DNA of 64,000 nucleotides. It comes from Persicaria tinctoria (Eukaryota; Streptophyta; Magnoliopsida; Caryophyllales; Polygonaceae). Both the position numbers and the translations under genes were made by a program. The notes beneath the pieces were generated by a model. The model worked only from the letters and a program-made list of their open reading frames with translations. It did no database searches and had not been told where the DNA came from. The stretch spans positions 5,768,501 through 5,832,500 of the forward strand of contig JBANSL010000016.1 of NCBI GenBank assembly GCA_037127255.1, read 5' to 3'. This document shows, one piece after another, positions 20,068-30,929 of the stretch. Every line of letters starts with the position of its first letter. Position 1 is the first letter of the stretch.

Positions 20068-20186
20068 CTAAGCATAGGACAATCAAACTTAAGCATATCA
20101 ATAAATCATTATAACAAACTAATACTCCCTTTTCCCGGTAAAACATATGTCATTTATTATTCACGTTTTATTAGAATGACGAAATC

Positions 20187-21123
20187 GGGAAAGGTTCTAG
20201 TGAAACAGAAATTACGGTGCAACGGTGAAACGAATGAATATTGTATTATGTTCATATGAATATTGTATTATATGAATATGAACATATGAATATTATGTTA
20301 TGTGAATATGAATATGATGTAAATATGGTGCAACGGTGTAACGAATGAATATCGCGTAATATTAATATGAATATTGAGTTATGTGGATATGCATATGTGA
20401 ATATTATGGTGTATCAATATGAATATAGTGTTATTCATTTTATGTTATATGAATATAAATAATATCATATGCATATACCCATATTTACGGTAGTGAAACG
20501 GAAAATACGGTGCAACGGTGTAACGAATGAATATCGCGTAATATTAATATGAATATTGAGTTATGTGGATATGCATATGTGAATATTATGGTGTATCAAT
20601 ATGAATATAGTGTTATTCATTTTATGTTATATGAATATAAATAATATCATATGCATATACCCATATTTACATCATATTCATATTCACAGAACATAATATT
20701 CATATGTTCACATTCATATAATACAATATTCATATGAACATAATACAATATTCATTCGTTTCACCGTTGCACCGTAATTTCTGTTTCACTAGAACCTTTC
20801 CCTATGGCAAGAGTTCTAGTGAAACAAAGAATACGGTGAAACGGTGAAACGAATGAATATTGCGTTATATTAATATGAATATGACATTATGTGGATATGA
20901 ATATGTGAATATTGTGGTGTGTGGATATGAATATAGTGTTATTCACTTTATATTATGTGAATATAAATAATAGTATATTCATATACCCATATTTAAATCA
21001 TATTCATATTCACACAACATAATATTCATATTTATATATTCATATAACATAATATTCATATGAATATGACTCAATATTCATTCGCTTCACCGTTCCACCG
21101 TATTATCCGTTTCACTAGAACCT
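20187..21123. mobile_element. Foldback-type composite element with long inverted repeats
   Basis: Two adjoining palindromic units share the terminal phrase GGTTCTAGTGAAAC: 20187 to about 20803, and about 20810-21123. The whole is flanked by a 7-bp direct repeat CGAAATC (20180-20186, 21124-21130). It is composed mostly of GAATAT/ATATTC phrases. Within it, a block of about 162 bp is perfectly repeated (20327-20488 and 20509-20670, period 182). No coding capacity. Confidence 0.7.
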
Positions 21124-21174
21124 CGAAATCTATATAAAATATTAACTTTTTTTCAAAAATAGTCATATTTATTA

Positions 21175-22059
21175 GGGTAAATTCCTTTGGTAGTCCCTAA
21201 CTTTAAGGGTTAGCCACTATCAGCCCCTAACCTTTTTAAGTGTTAATTTTAGTCCCTAACCTTTTACATATTGCTACTATTGGTCCTTCCATCCAATTAA
21301 ATGCCAACATTTTATTAAATGTACATTTTATAATTGTTTTTTCTAAATGAAAAACTATTTTAGTTATTGAGCCTCCTTATTAACTATTTTTATTTGATAT
21401 TTTAATACAAACTCTTGTATTAGAGTATAATTTATTATATTTTAAGATTTTTCACATATATATTCAAAATTTTATTTGTAAATTATAACTTCACACAATG
21501 AATGAGTTTTTAATGTGAAAATACTATATGTATTGATACATAATTAAAAAGGTTAAAATATATGACGTAAAATCCAATAGGAAGAAGTCCTATATTAAAT
21601 TTATTTGGGCATTTTTTTAATTATCCTATTTAAAGGAATACATTTATTTTACATAATTTATGTGCTACATGTTTTTGAAAGATTGGTAAATGTAATAAGT
21701 ACTCTATTCGTATCAAAATAGTGGATGCTTAACTTGTTGACACATTTTTTAATAAGTTAAAAACTACACATAAAATATTTTTTTAATAATTAGCAAGTCG
21801 GAAAAAAAATCAAATATTTTAAGATTAAGGTAATATTGAACGGGACCCCTAAAATTCATTGGACAGAACCATTCTCTAATCTCTATTGGATTTATTTAGA
21901 AAATTAAATAGTTTTATTGTTTAGTTTAATTAGAAAATAGACGGGGGACCAAATAGTAGCAATACCTAAAAGGTTAAGGACTAAAAGTAACACTTAAAAA
22001 GGTTAGGGACCGATAGTGGCTAACCCTTAAAGGTTAGGGACCACCAAAGGAATTTACCC
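21175..22059. mobile_element. Mutator-like MITE with long TIRs and 9-bp target duplication
   Basis: Ends GGGTAAATTCCTTTGG... and its complement CCAAAGGAATTTACCC form terminal inverted repeats of roughly 130 bp. They are flanked by a perfect 9-bp duplication TATTTATTA (21166-21174, 22060-22068). A 9-bp duplication with long TIRs is the Mutator signature. The 885-bp interior is AT-rich with no ORF. Copies A and C show the empty site. Confidence 0.8.
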
Positions 22060-22429
22060 TATTTATTACTAATAGGTACGAAATTGTTTTAAAAATTTTA
22101 TGAAAAAAAGTTATAGTATTCCTCATTATAGAAAAAAAAAATTGTACGTGAATAGTAAATGACATATTTTTTTTCCCGAACCGAGGAAGTAACAATGAGA
22201 AAGTTAGATTAATGGATCAATATTCTAACAATTACGGCATTACCCTTATTCCCTTATTTTGCATACAAAATTTACTTTCTTTCCGAGTATTTAATTACTT
22301 AATTCAATTAAAAAAAAGTGATAATCATACAAATTTGAAGCACAAATTTTGATTTATAGATTCCCATGCATATATGAAAGCTAGGTAGCTAAAACAATTC
22401 AACACAGCATTAATTAAATAAAAAGTGGA

Positions 22430-22643
22430 GAGGGAATTGAAGAAATATATACCTTGGAATTGGAATTGGAATTGGAATGGATATAATGGGAATTCCGAAT
22501 ACGTACGTACGTAGAAGATGAAGAGATGATTGGTAAAGTAATAATAATGAGTATACGAACGAAGCTCGGAATTAGAGGGGTAAATTAATTAATGTGGGAA
22601 GTGGGAGTAGAGATATTTGAGTTTGGGTTCATAATTATATATA
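22430..22643 (-). promoter_or_regulatory. Orphan promoter/5'UTR exon of LRR copy B
   Basis: Conserved donor region (CCAAG|GTATATATTTC, about 22450), UTR and TATA element (TATATATAAT, 22643-22634 on the minus strand), as in copies A and C. The coding exon 1 it should serve is missing. Confidence 0.55.
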
Positions 22644-23340
22644 GTGGATGGATGGATCCCCTCCCTGGCTACTCTCCCATTTTAAGGGTAAGGTTACCCC
22701 TTACGGCACCTAAGGATCACGATGACAATAAATTAACTATATACTTCATGGGGTCTTTTTTTAATTTCAATATACGGAGTATTTATTTTGTCCAAAATAA
22801 AAAATTAATGTTGACCTTTATATACAACATATATAATGCGATCAAATATATCCTTAACATCAATTCATGAATTACAACTGGATGGGGTTGTCCCATCCCA
22901 TGTGATTGATGTGAGGGGGTATCGTAGGAGATGTGGGAAGGGGTATGTAGATGCGTTGACTTTGACTAAGCTCTGTTTGTTGGGAGGCGGAGGTGGAGGT
23001 GGTTGCCGGGGTACGTTTATTTCCGGAAACTGAGGGAAGACATTGAATGAAATTTGTTTATGAGAAGGAGGTGGGTGGGGAATTAGATTGGGAATTAAAA
23101 ATGGTGCATCGGAGAAGCAGGGGAGCTGGAGATTCCTCAACAAAAAAATCTAGTACTACTGTACTAGTATCTATTATCTTATCTATATGACTATTTTTTT
23201 TCCTCTAAATTTTCATTAAAAACCAACGATAAAATAAGTAAGAGAAAATTTGCTGAAATATCAGCCTTTCCTAATCTAATTAGGTTAATAGCATATTAAC
23301 TTTTTAAATTTGCCGTTGTAACACCCGATTAATGTTTTTT
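22644..23340. other. Intergenic sequence
   Basis: No gene supported. It contains a G-rich GGAGGCGGAGGTGGAGG stretch near 22984. ORFs on either strand here lack recognisable domains. Confidence 0.4.
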
Positions 23341-23449
23341 AGCCCCTTAGCAGTTTACTCTCTAGTCTATTCACTACTCGTAGAAGGGGAAGGGGAGGTT
23401 CAGTGCTCTGTAATGGCAGATCGGGCGGTACGTGGCCAAGGAGGGTGGA

Positions 23450-23690
23450 TCTGGTGAGGGAGCGCCGGATCTGGTGTGGAGGCGTCGGAGGACGAGCGAG
23501 GCGGCGCGAGCGAGTCCAGATCTGAGCGAGGGAAGGAGGCGGTGACGAGCGAGCGGGGGGGAGCGAGTCCAGATCTGAGCCGAGGACGAGCGAGGCGGCG
23601 CGAGCGAGTCCAGATCTGAGCGAGGGAAGGAGGCGGTGACGAGCGAGCGAGGGAGTGAACGAGAGGCGGAGCTATCGAGCGTCGGGGAGG
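23450..23690 (+). repeat. GC-rich minisatellite upstream of the RING-H2 ORF
   Basis: Units built from GAGCGAG, CCAGATCTGAG and GGAAGGAGGCGGTGACGAGC phrases. One block of roughly 65 bp occurs at about 23489-23554 and again at about 23584-23650. It separates two partial copies of GGCGGTACGTGGCCAAGGAG (near 23430 and 23705), suggesting expansion inside an original 5' coding end. Confidence 0.7.
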
Positions 23691-24080
23691 GCAGTACGTG
23701 GCCAAGGAGGGCGGTACGTGGATGCAGCGGAGTACGAAGCTCTTCTACAGAACCTCGCGGAAACTGAAGGGAGGAGAGGAGCTCCACCTGCTTCAAAATC
23801 TGCCATCGCAGCCTTGAAGACTTCGGAGATCAAATCGGAAGAGCGGAGCTTTGATTGTGCTGTGTGTAAATATGCTATTGGCGTTGGATCATTCGCAAAG
23901 GAGTTGCCGTGTGGACATGGTTACCACGGGGACTGCATTGTACCTTGGTTGGGAACGAGAAATTCGTGTCCTGTCTGTCGGTTTGAATTGACAACTGATG
24001 ATCCCGAGTACGAAGAAGATAAGAAGAAGGGTGCAGCTTCGGCATCTGCAGGGGCTTCATCCGGAAGAAATCATAGTTGA
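23655..24080 (+). CDS. RING-H2 finger protein, probable E3 ubiquitin ligase (short form)
   Basis: 141 residues from ATG 23655. A RING-H2 domain spans about residues 68-110: CAVC, then CGHGYHGDC and CPVC, all eight zinc ligands present in C3H2C3 order, with the conserved Pro/Trp region (VPWL). The segment before it (RYVDAAEYEALLQNLAETEG, APPASKSAI) resembles CIP8/RING1-type plant ligases, which are usually over 300 residues with an N-terminal zinc ribbon. That part is absent here. An earlier ATG at 23413 opens the likely original start (MADRAVRGQGG) but stops within the minisatellite; the present start lies in the repeat. Predicted role: ubiquitin transfer from an E2 to unknown substrates. It may be a truncated retrocopy or pseudogene. 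Confidence 0.65.
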   Translation: MNERRSYRASGRAVRGQGGRYVDAAEYEALLQNLAETEGRRGAPPASKSAIAALKTSEIKSEERSFDCAVCKYAIGVGSFAKELPCGHGYHGDCIVPWLGTRNSCPVCRFELTTDDPEYEEDKKKGAASASAGASSGRNHS

Positions 24081-25274
24081 TTTCATTCATCCTTGTAAGC
24101 CGAATTCCCCTTTTTTTCTATGAAGATTTGAGTTTTTGATAAAGAACATTTTGTTGCTCCAATTTATTATGATTTGACACATACAGTGATTCTGGGAGAA
24201 GTTTAAATCAAGATAAATGATCCTTTTATTCTTGATTGGATGATATAACTATCTTACTACTACGTATTAATTTGATTTTGAGGTTGGCTACTATACTTCT
24301 ATACGATTGTTGAGTGTTGATGCTAGTTTGAGCTATTCATTTGAAATTATTTTTGTTTGTAGTTGAGCAAGTAGATATCATAATGTGAACACCTGAACAT
24401 TGAACAAACAGGCTTGGTTAACTGTGTTCATAGTGCCCGCTGAATTTAGTTTTAGCTTCTTAATCCATGGAAATTTTAGCATTGGGCATTTGATTTTGCC
24501 CTTAGAATACACTTACGGAAGATATCTGTTGCTTGGAATCATTCTCCTTTGTTGGCATCTGTTTTTTTTTACTGGTCATGATTCAGTCCTTGATCATATG
24601 TATTTTCACTGTTTTGGTGGTTTTGTGTGTGTGAACGATGATTCTGGTAGTAGTACCTATGCCTATTTGCCCTGTGTGATATTCCAATCCCCAATAGGAC
24701 CTTGATTTTGTTGCTCTATCCATCCTTTCATATAGTAAATATAGATACATAGGAGCTAATTAGAAGTCGGTGGGCGGATATGGAATCATTTAAGTTTATT
24801 TATTCCACAGTTTCTTGGTTTTGTTACACCTGGTTATCTTAATTTTTAGTTGGCAGATTTTACTGAAATTATGTACCCTGCCCTTACTTCTTCTTTTGCA
24901 TATTTTTGCTTAAGGTATATGTGTTATCTCAAACTGGGTTCAAATTGCAATGAACTGGATAAACACAATATAAGCTTTTGAGTGATGTTAAAATACTAAA
25001 TTTGTACTGATTGGACAAAAATACATTCATTTATGTCAATGCAAGGTGTGTTAGTGGCTGCATTATTTCTTATTTGAGGGTTATATTAGTAGTTTGATAG
25101 ATAAAGAATGTCTTGCCTAAGCAGGTATATAGGAAACAACTATCATGAATTAAAATTTATAGGAGCAAGATTTGGTGACGGGGGCATGGCATGCTCGAGT
25201 GACTTTGGGGACATACATATCTCTTGGTGAAAGATGGACTCTACCTAAAGTGAAACTGTTTTTTCTCCGTGCAG
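24081..25274. other. Intergenic or 3' flanking sequence of the RING-H2 ORF
   Basis: No domain-bearing ORF. T-rich plus strand, compatible with a 3'UTR and intron remnants. An ORF of 101 residues (24400-24705) is hydrophobic only because of T-rich composition. Confidence 0.4.
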
Positions 25275-25720
25275 GTTAACTATCTATCATTCAATTCTTT
25301 CAATGAATGGATTCTCGCCACAGCTTCATCGGACACTACTGTTGGGCTGTTTGATATGTGGAAGTTGACCTCCCCGGTTCATGCTTTGTCTAGCCACACA
25401 TATGCTCAATAAAAAAAACTATCTGTGTTGTTTGAATGATCTGTTTCTGTAGAATTGTGTCCCTTGAATTTAATTCTTTCATGTTTGCAACTTGAAGCCT
25501 TTGTTTGTAGCTGTTGCACTTCAATTTCTTCTAGAATTATTGGGAAAAAGACTTTCAGTTGCAATTTCCTTGGAATATTAGGATATTGTTTTGATGATAT
25601 GTTACTTCATTTCATTTCTAAAGGGTTTCTTCCGGTGTTATTTCTTTGCAGAGAGCAAGTGTTTCAGGTTGAATGGGTTTGTGGTTCGGGCCTTATGATG
25701 TGGGTCCGGAGTGCTTGGTC
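25275..25720 (+). pseudogene. MSI1/RBBP4-like WD40 protein, two exon remnants
   Basis: After an acceptor GTGCAG, 25275-25400 reads VNYLSFNSFNEWILATASSD followed by TVGLFDMWKL. This is a WD40 blade typical of MSI1/RBBP4 histone-binding proteins. Its expected donor is degraded (CACACATATG) and a stop follows. A second remnant begins after TTTGCAG at 25652 (EQVFQVEW), then loses homology (GSGLMMWVRS). The rest of the roughly 420-residue protein is not in the window. Not functional. Confidence 0.7.
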
Positions 25721-25739
25721 ATCAGGTGGTCTATAATTT

Positions 25740-26330
25740 TTTGGGAGGGTGGTATAGTTCGAATTTTGGCTTCGTAGTTGACTTGATATTGTATATATTC
25801 ATCAAATTATATCTTTATAATTTCATGGATATATACTTTTATTTTCTAAGAAGCCGGTTGGGGTTAGGAATTAGTGTGGTTCCCACTTTTATTTTTTTTC
25901 CGAGATTTGAGGACAAAGCTTTCTTAAGGGGTGAGTATTGTTATGTACACATGGATAGATTAGTGGAATCAATGAAAACGTAGCATTGATTTAGTATTAT
26001 CATTGTACAATAATGCTCATAAGTTATCAATTGTATAAAAATGTTATTAATAAAAATGTCATCAACAAACAATGTCATCACAAATAATTGAGATCAATGA
26101 GGTGTAATCACAAATGTCATAAATGAATAAAAATCATCAATAAAATATATCATCAATCAAGTTTAATCACATTTTACGCTCTTGTGTAATTAATGAATAT
26201 ATAAAAATGTAATAAACATGTCACCACAAGTGATTGCATCAATGAAGTGTAATCATAAACGTGTCATCACTGAATAAAAGTAGAATCGATGAAAATATAT
26301 CGATATACAATTGAATAGATTAAAAAAAAG
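25740..26330. other. AT-rich non-coding DNA leading into a CATCAA-rich tract
   Basis: No gene recognised. From about 26000 the phrase (A)TGTCATCA(A) recurs irregularly. Confidence 0.4.
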
Positions 26331-26331
26331 T

Positions 26332-26975
26332 GGCATCAAACGATTTGATTAAAAAAGTGGCATTAAATAATTACATTAGAAAAATGGCATCAAAACACTA
26401 CTTTGAAAAACTTGCATCACATTAAAGAAAAAAATGTCATCAAAATACTACTTTGAAAAAATATGGCATCACGGTAAAAAAAAAATATCATCAACAAAAT
26501 GACATAAAAAAGTGTCATCAGTAGTCAACCGTAAAAAAAAAAAGGGCATCAATGGTCTACGTGACATCACAGTAAGCAAAAAATGTCATCAATGTTTGAA
26601 AAAAGTGGCATTAAAAAAGTGTATCAAACCATTTCATTAGAAAAGTGACATCAAAACGAAAATAAAATACAATAAAAAAGGGCATCAAAGCGGCAAAAAA
26701 TGGCATCAAACGATTTGATTAAAAAAAGTGAGATAAAATAATTACATTAGAAAATGGTATCAAAACACTAATATGAAAAACTTGTATCACATTAAAGAAA
26801 AAAAAATATCATCAAAATACTACTTTGAAAAAATATGGCATCATGGTAAAAAAACATATCATCAAAACATTGACATAAAAAGTGTCATCAGTAATCAATA
26901 GTAAAAAAAGGCATCAATGGTCCACATGACATCATGGTAAACAAAAAATGTCACCAGAGTTTGAAAAAAGTGGCA
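26332..26975. repeat. GGCATCAAA-rich degenerate repeat with a 370-bp duplication
   Basis: Dozens of GGCATCA/GTCATCA phrases separated by A-runs. A long block starting GGCATCAAACGATTTGATT at 26332 recurs at 26702 with scattered differences (period 370). The flanks (26000-26330, 26975-27120) share the motif. No coding potential. Confidence 0.75.
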
Positions 26976-27133
26976 TCACACAACATCAAGAACACTACTT
27001 TAAAAAGTGGCATCACATTAAAGAAAAAAAATGTAATTAAAAATTTGGCATCAAAACACTATGAAAAATGGCATCAAAAAAAGTGGCATAAAAAAAATGG
27101 CATCAATTGGTTTAAAAAACAAAAAAACGAAAG

Positions 27134-27182
27134 AGTCAACGGTCAACGTTGACCATTGACCAGTCAACGGTCAATGTTGACC
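27134..27182. promoter_or_regulatory. Cluster of W-box (TTGAC/GTCAA) palindromes
   Basis: About 50 bp contain repeated GTCAA and TTGAC cores, including a perfect 14-bp palindrome GGTCAACGTTGACC (27141-27154) and a near-copy GGTCAATGTTGACC (27169-27182). TTGAC is the core bound by WRKY factors. Such sequence is also common in plant repeats, and no gene start is adjacent, so function is uncertain. Confidence 0.35.
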
Positions 27183-27189
27183 GATTGGG

Positions 27190-28505
27190 AAGGGTGCTAT
27201 GCTACCTAATAAAATTAATTTGGGTGCTAATTATTTAATTAAAGGTTTGAAATAAGCTATTTAGCAAAAACACCCAATAAGTTATCCATTATATATGGTT
27301 ATGAAAAATAAACAAAATTTTATTAATATTTTATTTCCTTTTATCTTGTTAAACTTCACATTTTAATAAACAAAAAATTTAGATTTTCACAAACCCTTTC
27401 TAAAAGAATAATTTCCCAAAATCACGAATAAATTTTTTTTTGGAGCAAAACGAATAAAAAAATATTTAAAACCACACATTGAGCTTTTTTATATAAAAAT
27501 AGCTAAATAAAATAAAATTAAGGAACGAAATGATAAAGAAAATTCTCCAAAAAAAAATAGTAGAGAGCCCCATTTTTATATCCGACCTCGGACATTTCAA
27601 ATCTCATGTCCGACCCTGTATCTATGTATGTATATATATAACATATAAAGATAGCTTTTTACCAATAAATGCTACCGTAATTAGAAAAATATTTATTTTA
27701 AAAATAATAAAAATTATATAACATATAAAGATACCTTTTTTCCAATAAATGCTATAGTAATTAGCTTGAAAACCATTTTTTTTTGTGAAATATCAAATCT
27801 TCTATTTCATAAATCCTCCACAATTTATATATTTATTTAGATTAATAATTTTAGAATTAATACTATAATTCTTAACATATCATACAAGGTTTCATGTACA
27901 TCATTTTTTTTTATTAAAAAATATACCCTTCTAACAAGAAGTCAATTATGAATTGAAAGCTCCCACCATTATTACAGGTAGAAAAAGTTTTTTTTTTATA
28001 AATAATAACAAGTCTAAAATATGCCTTAATAAGATTAAATAACAATAAAATAAATAAGTCAATTAAATCTCCAACCATTAGTAGGAGGAGATGTGGAAAC
28101 CTTAACGAGATCAGCGCAGATCTGACAAAGTCGTATATTGCAAGATCAACTTCATTGTACATCTGGGAGAGTGTGGAGAATATGAGAAAATGAATTCAAA
28201 TCTTGCATATAAGTCGGTGGGTTGCCCCACCTAATACCAATTGGTTTTAGGATGGAACCCCACTCGGCTTGTGTGTTCGACCGTCGTATCTAATGTAACC
28301 GCACAATTATGAGGCAGTGATCGGTCTATCAACCCGGAATGTCGAGAGTAAAGACTTCCTTATCAAGCTTCAGTTAAGCAAACAGTTGAGCTAAGCGTTG
28401 AAGGTGTAGCCAGAGCTGAAACTTTAGTCTCTAATAAGGCCCATCAAATACACATCATTTTCCATGCTCCTAGTTTCATATATGAGTGCTACGCTCATGA
28501 TCATC
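27190..28505. other. AT-rich intergenic DNA with a short tandem duplication
   Basis: No gene seen. ATATAACATATAAAGATA followed by CCAATAAATGCTA occurs twice, about 79 bp apart (27636-27690, 27715-27770). The stretch 28210-28300 (CCACCTAATACCAATTGG) resembles dispersed plant repeat sequence but could not be classified. Confidence 0.45.
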
Positions 28506-28509
28506 GGAT

Positions 28510-28701
28510 TCACCTATATAAACTCCCTCTCAAAATTCTTTTCATTCTCCTCATCCTGGAGCATCGATCGAATAAGCATTCAAAGTGCTTTCCATTCAGA
28601 ATCAACGGTTTTGAGCCATCAATATTCCACGACCCACTCCTCATCATCACCCAATCTCTTTCTTCCTCAAGCTGAAACTTAATTAACACAAAAACCCCCA
28701 T
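28510..28701 (-). pseudogene. DUF4283-like fragment (LINE ORF1-type)
   Basis: The 63-codon minus-strand ORF reads VFVLIKFQLEEERDWVMMRS and GSWNIDGSKPLILN. This fits the F.F..E.D...V...GPW.I.G..L.L pattern of DUF4283, common in plant LINE ORF1 and transposon proteins. The rest of the element is not recognisable nearby. Confidence 0.45.
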
Positions 28702-29400
28702 TGTTTTTGAGGTATAGCCTAGGAGTTGGCACTTTCCATTCAGTCAGCTGTTCTCATAAACAATTTGTAAGTAGAAACTAAGAATTGGTTGGTCGAATAT
28801 ACATATCAAGGTCCCCAAAGAGGAGAGAATATGTTGAAAACAGAAATATTTACAAGATAACAAGGTTCCATAGGGATCATTAATTTGCTACCAAAATGGG
28901 CCTATATGTAAGCTCCGAGCATAGCCTAATAACCCGTGGATCGACTCTAATCCACGAGGCTCTACCATGTGGGGTGGATGGACAATGTCCAGTGTGGATC
29001 CTATCTCTTCAAGCCTAGAGGCTATCAGAAGTCGGACACACACACACACTAATGTAGAGTATTGAAGCATCCCCTTCGGCTATGCCATCAAGGATGTTGC
29101 AATACCATACATTAGTACCCCTAAAGGCCTAAAGTTCCCTGGATGAAAGAAATCATATACGTTAAAGAACAATATAGGCTTGGGAGTTACAAAAGGAAGT
29201 AGATGCCGCCACTTTTGTTGTGCATTCTTGTTCTTTTCTTTCTTCTTCATTGCAAAAGGATGTCCTCCAATAATGGTTGCAATCTTGTTATGTCTCTTAT
29301 TTACTTCTTTGGTTGCTATCCTTCCCATGATTGTCTATTTCAAGGGCATTCATTTGCATTGTCACGTCTGTCCTCCATTAGCTCCAATCGCTTCTTCAAT
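28702..29400. other. Unclassified sequence with one minus-strand ORF
   Basis: A minus-strand ORF at 29328-29080 (NKRHNKIATIIGGHPFA, KWRHLLPFVTPKPILFFNV) has protein-like composition but matches no family I recognise. A (CA)n run lies at 29037-29050. It could be transposon-derived. Confidence 0.3.
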
Positions 29401-30845
29401 GGCAGAAGAGAGGAGTTCCACATATCACAACAGTTTGGTGGTCTTAATTAAGCAGGCTTTCACAAAATAAATCTACAAGAGAGACTAGTTAATTCATGTT
29501 TTAACCAAGATATATGTTTTTACCCATACCCTTGTGAATTGTCACCGAGGATTATTCACCTCTAGCTCCGATTGATAGTCTCTCTGTTTCAGCTAGTACC
29601 ATAAGATAGTGTAAGGAATCTTCAGCTTGGGGGATCACCGGCCTACAAGTTTTAATATATCTTCAATGCTCAAATTCATGCCAGGTAACATAAACTCCAA
29701 AAGTGTCATCTTATTTGTATCTCTGTTAGTGGTCTTAGCCGTACCTAAGAAGAAAGTGATAAAGAATACGGTGAAAAGTATATAAAAACATTTTTTTTTT
29801 TTACAAATCATGGAAGTTCAAAACTTATTTAAGTTTTGACATTTACAAGATCAAGGTTACCTTGTTGAAATGATCGATTAACATGTTCGAGACAATTCAA
29901 TGGCTGATGATGCACCTCGATCTCAAGAGAGTGAACGAAATTTCTGCATTTCAATCATTGTAATGGAGAGTTTGAATAATATTCACATACTGAGAAAGTA
30001 ACCAATGTTGCATTAAAGAGAGACATGTTCACCTTATCTTCATTAATCAGATCCTCACTGGGAGAAACAAATGGCTGCAGCTGATGTAAGCCATCTGATG
30101 GCATTCGGAAGAGGATGAACAAAAGTTCTTCATTTCAAGTAGTTGAGCAAGTATCAATAACCCTCCTAAAAGAGTACAGCCTGCAGCTTGCATGAGTGAT
30201 GACAAGCAATTTTTGTTGAACAAAGATGCCAATCAATTAAGTACACGAACTAATCTTCACTACTCAGATTCACATTAGCGGAAACAAAGTTACCATGCAA
30301 TCTTGATGTTGGTTGAACCTTCGATCTGTAAGCCCACCTAAGAAGAAATAGAAGAATACATATACTCTATTCACAATAAACTTAAGATTCATTCAGTTTC
30401 ATCATATATATCACAATAGATAGTTCAATAGACTTAATGCCTGCTATATCACATTTATCACATTTACTTAAAAAATTTGCAGCGATTCCTCTTCTCATTA
30501 AATCCCTTTGTTCAAAAAGAAGAACCCCTTTTTCTAGCTTCTGTTTTTATCAAATTCTGCAGTGTTGCAGAAGATGGACGCCAAGTGCCAAAAATCTGAA
30601 GAGGATGATGTAAGCCGTCTGATGAAATTCTGAAGAGGATGAACAAAAATTCTGCATTTCAAACAAGTGTGTGTCACATTTGAATAATAATCAGACAACT
30701 CAAGACAACAATCATGTAATCAAAAGGTAACAAATGACCTCTACCAATCAATGAATTCAGAAGAAAAATCCCGAACACGTACTTATCTAATAGCATGTCC
30801 GAGTATATGTTGCCCGAACTTCTTGTAAGCCTGCAACCTAATTAG
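29400..30845. repeat. Downstream-unit repeat, copy X2
   Basis: Homologous to 1.64-3.2 kb and 30.93-32.09 kb (GTTTCACAAAATAAATCTAC, GCTGATGATGCACCTC, GTAAGCCCACCTAAG). Contains minus-strand blocks with splice-like edges at 29861-29943, 30033-30127 and 30783-30837. A near-identical segment to 30600-30780 recurs at 36778-36955. Confidence 0.7.
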
Positions 30846-30852
30846 AAAGAAG

Positions 30853-30926
30853 ATTATAGAGATCGGCTGCTTTCCTCTAGCTATAACTCCACCTCTTCAC
30901 GATCCTGTCGAAGAGCTCTCCTCCGG
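30853..30926 (-). pseudogene. 72-bp CDPK kinase-domain fragment
   Basis: On the minus strand this reads [13 protein letters not shown], then degrades (stop) and ends RKAAD. It is the same segment as 61409-61482 of the CDPK pseudogene with several substitutions. It sits exactly between two downstream-unit copies. Confidence 0.8.
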
Positions 30927-30929
30927 CAC

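Larger units (their letters stand above)
20125..22189. mobile_element. Stowaway-like MITE carrying two nested insertions (intron of copy B)
   Basis: Outer ends CTCCCTTTTCCCGG...CCGAACCGAGGAAG are inverted-repeat-like and lie between TA dinucleotides (20123-20124, 22190-22191). About 227 bp belong to the MITE itself; the rest is two later insertions (20187-21123 and 21175-22059). Related MITE sequence occupies the same intron position in copies A and C, so this insertion predates the gene duplication. Confidence 0.6.

Noticed and set aside
20187..21123. CRISPR-like array from the regular repeats
   Set aside because: Repeats are long palindromes in plant DNA with no unique spacers.
23374..23796. 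Minus-strand ORFs of 101-140 codons rich in Arg/Ser/Pro
   Set aside because: Antisense reading of the GC-rich minisatellite; no domain and internal repetition only.
24400..24705. 101-codon hydrophobic ORF, possible membrane protein
   Set aside because: Hydrophobicity follows from T-rich DNA; no start context or homologous pattern.
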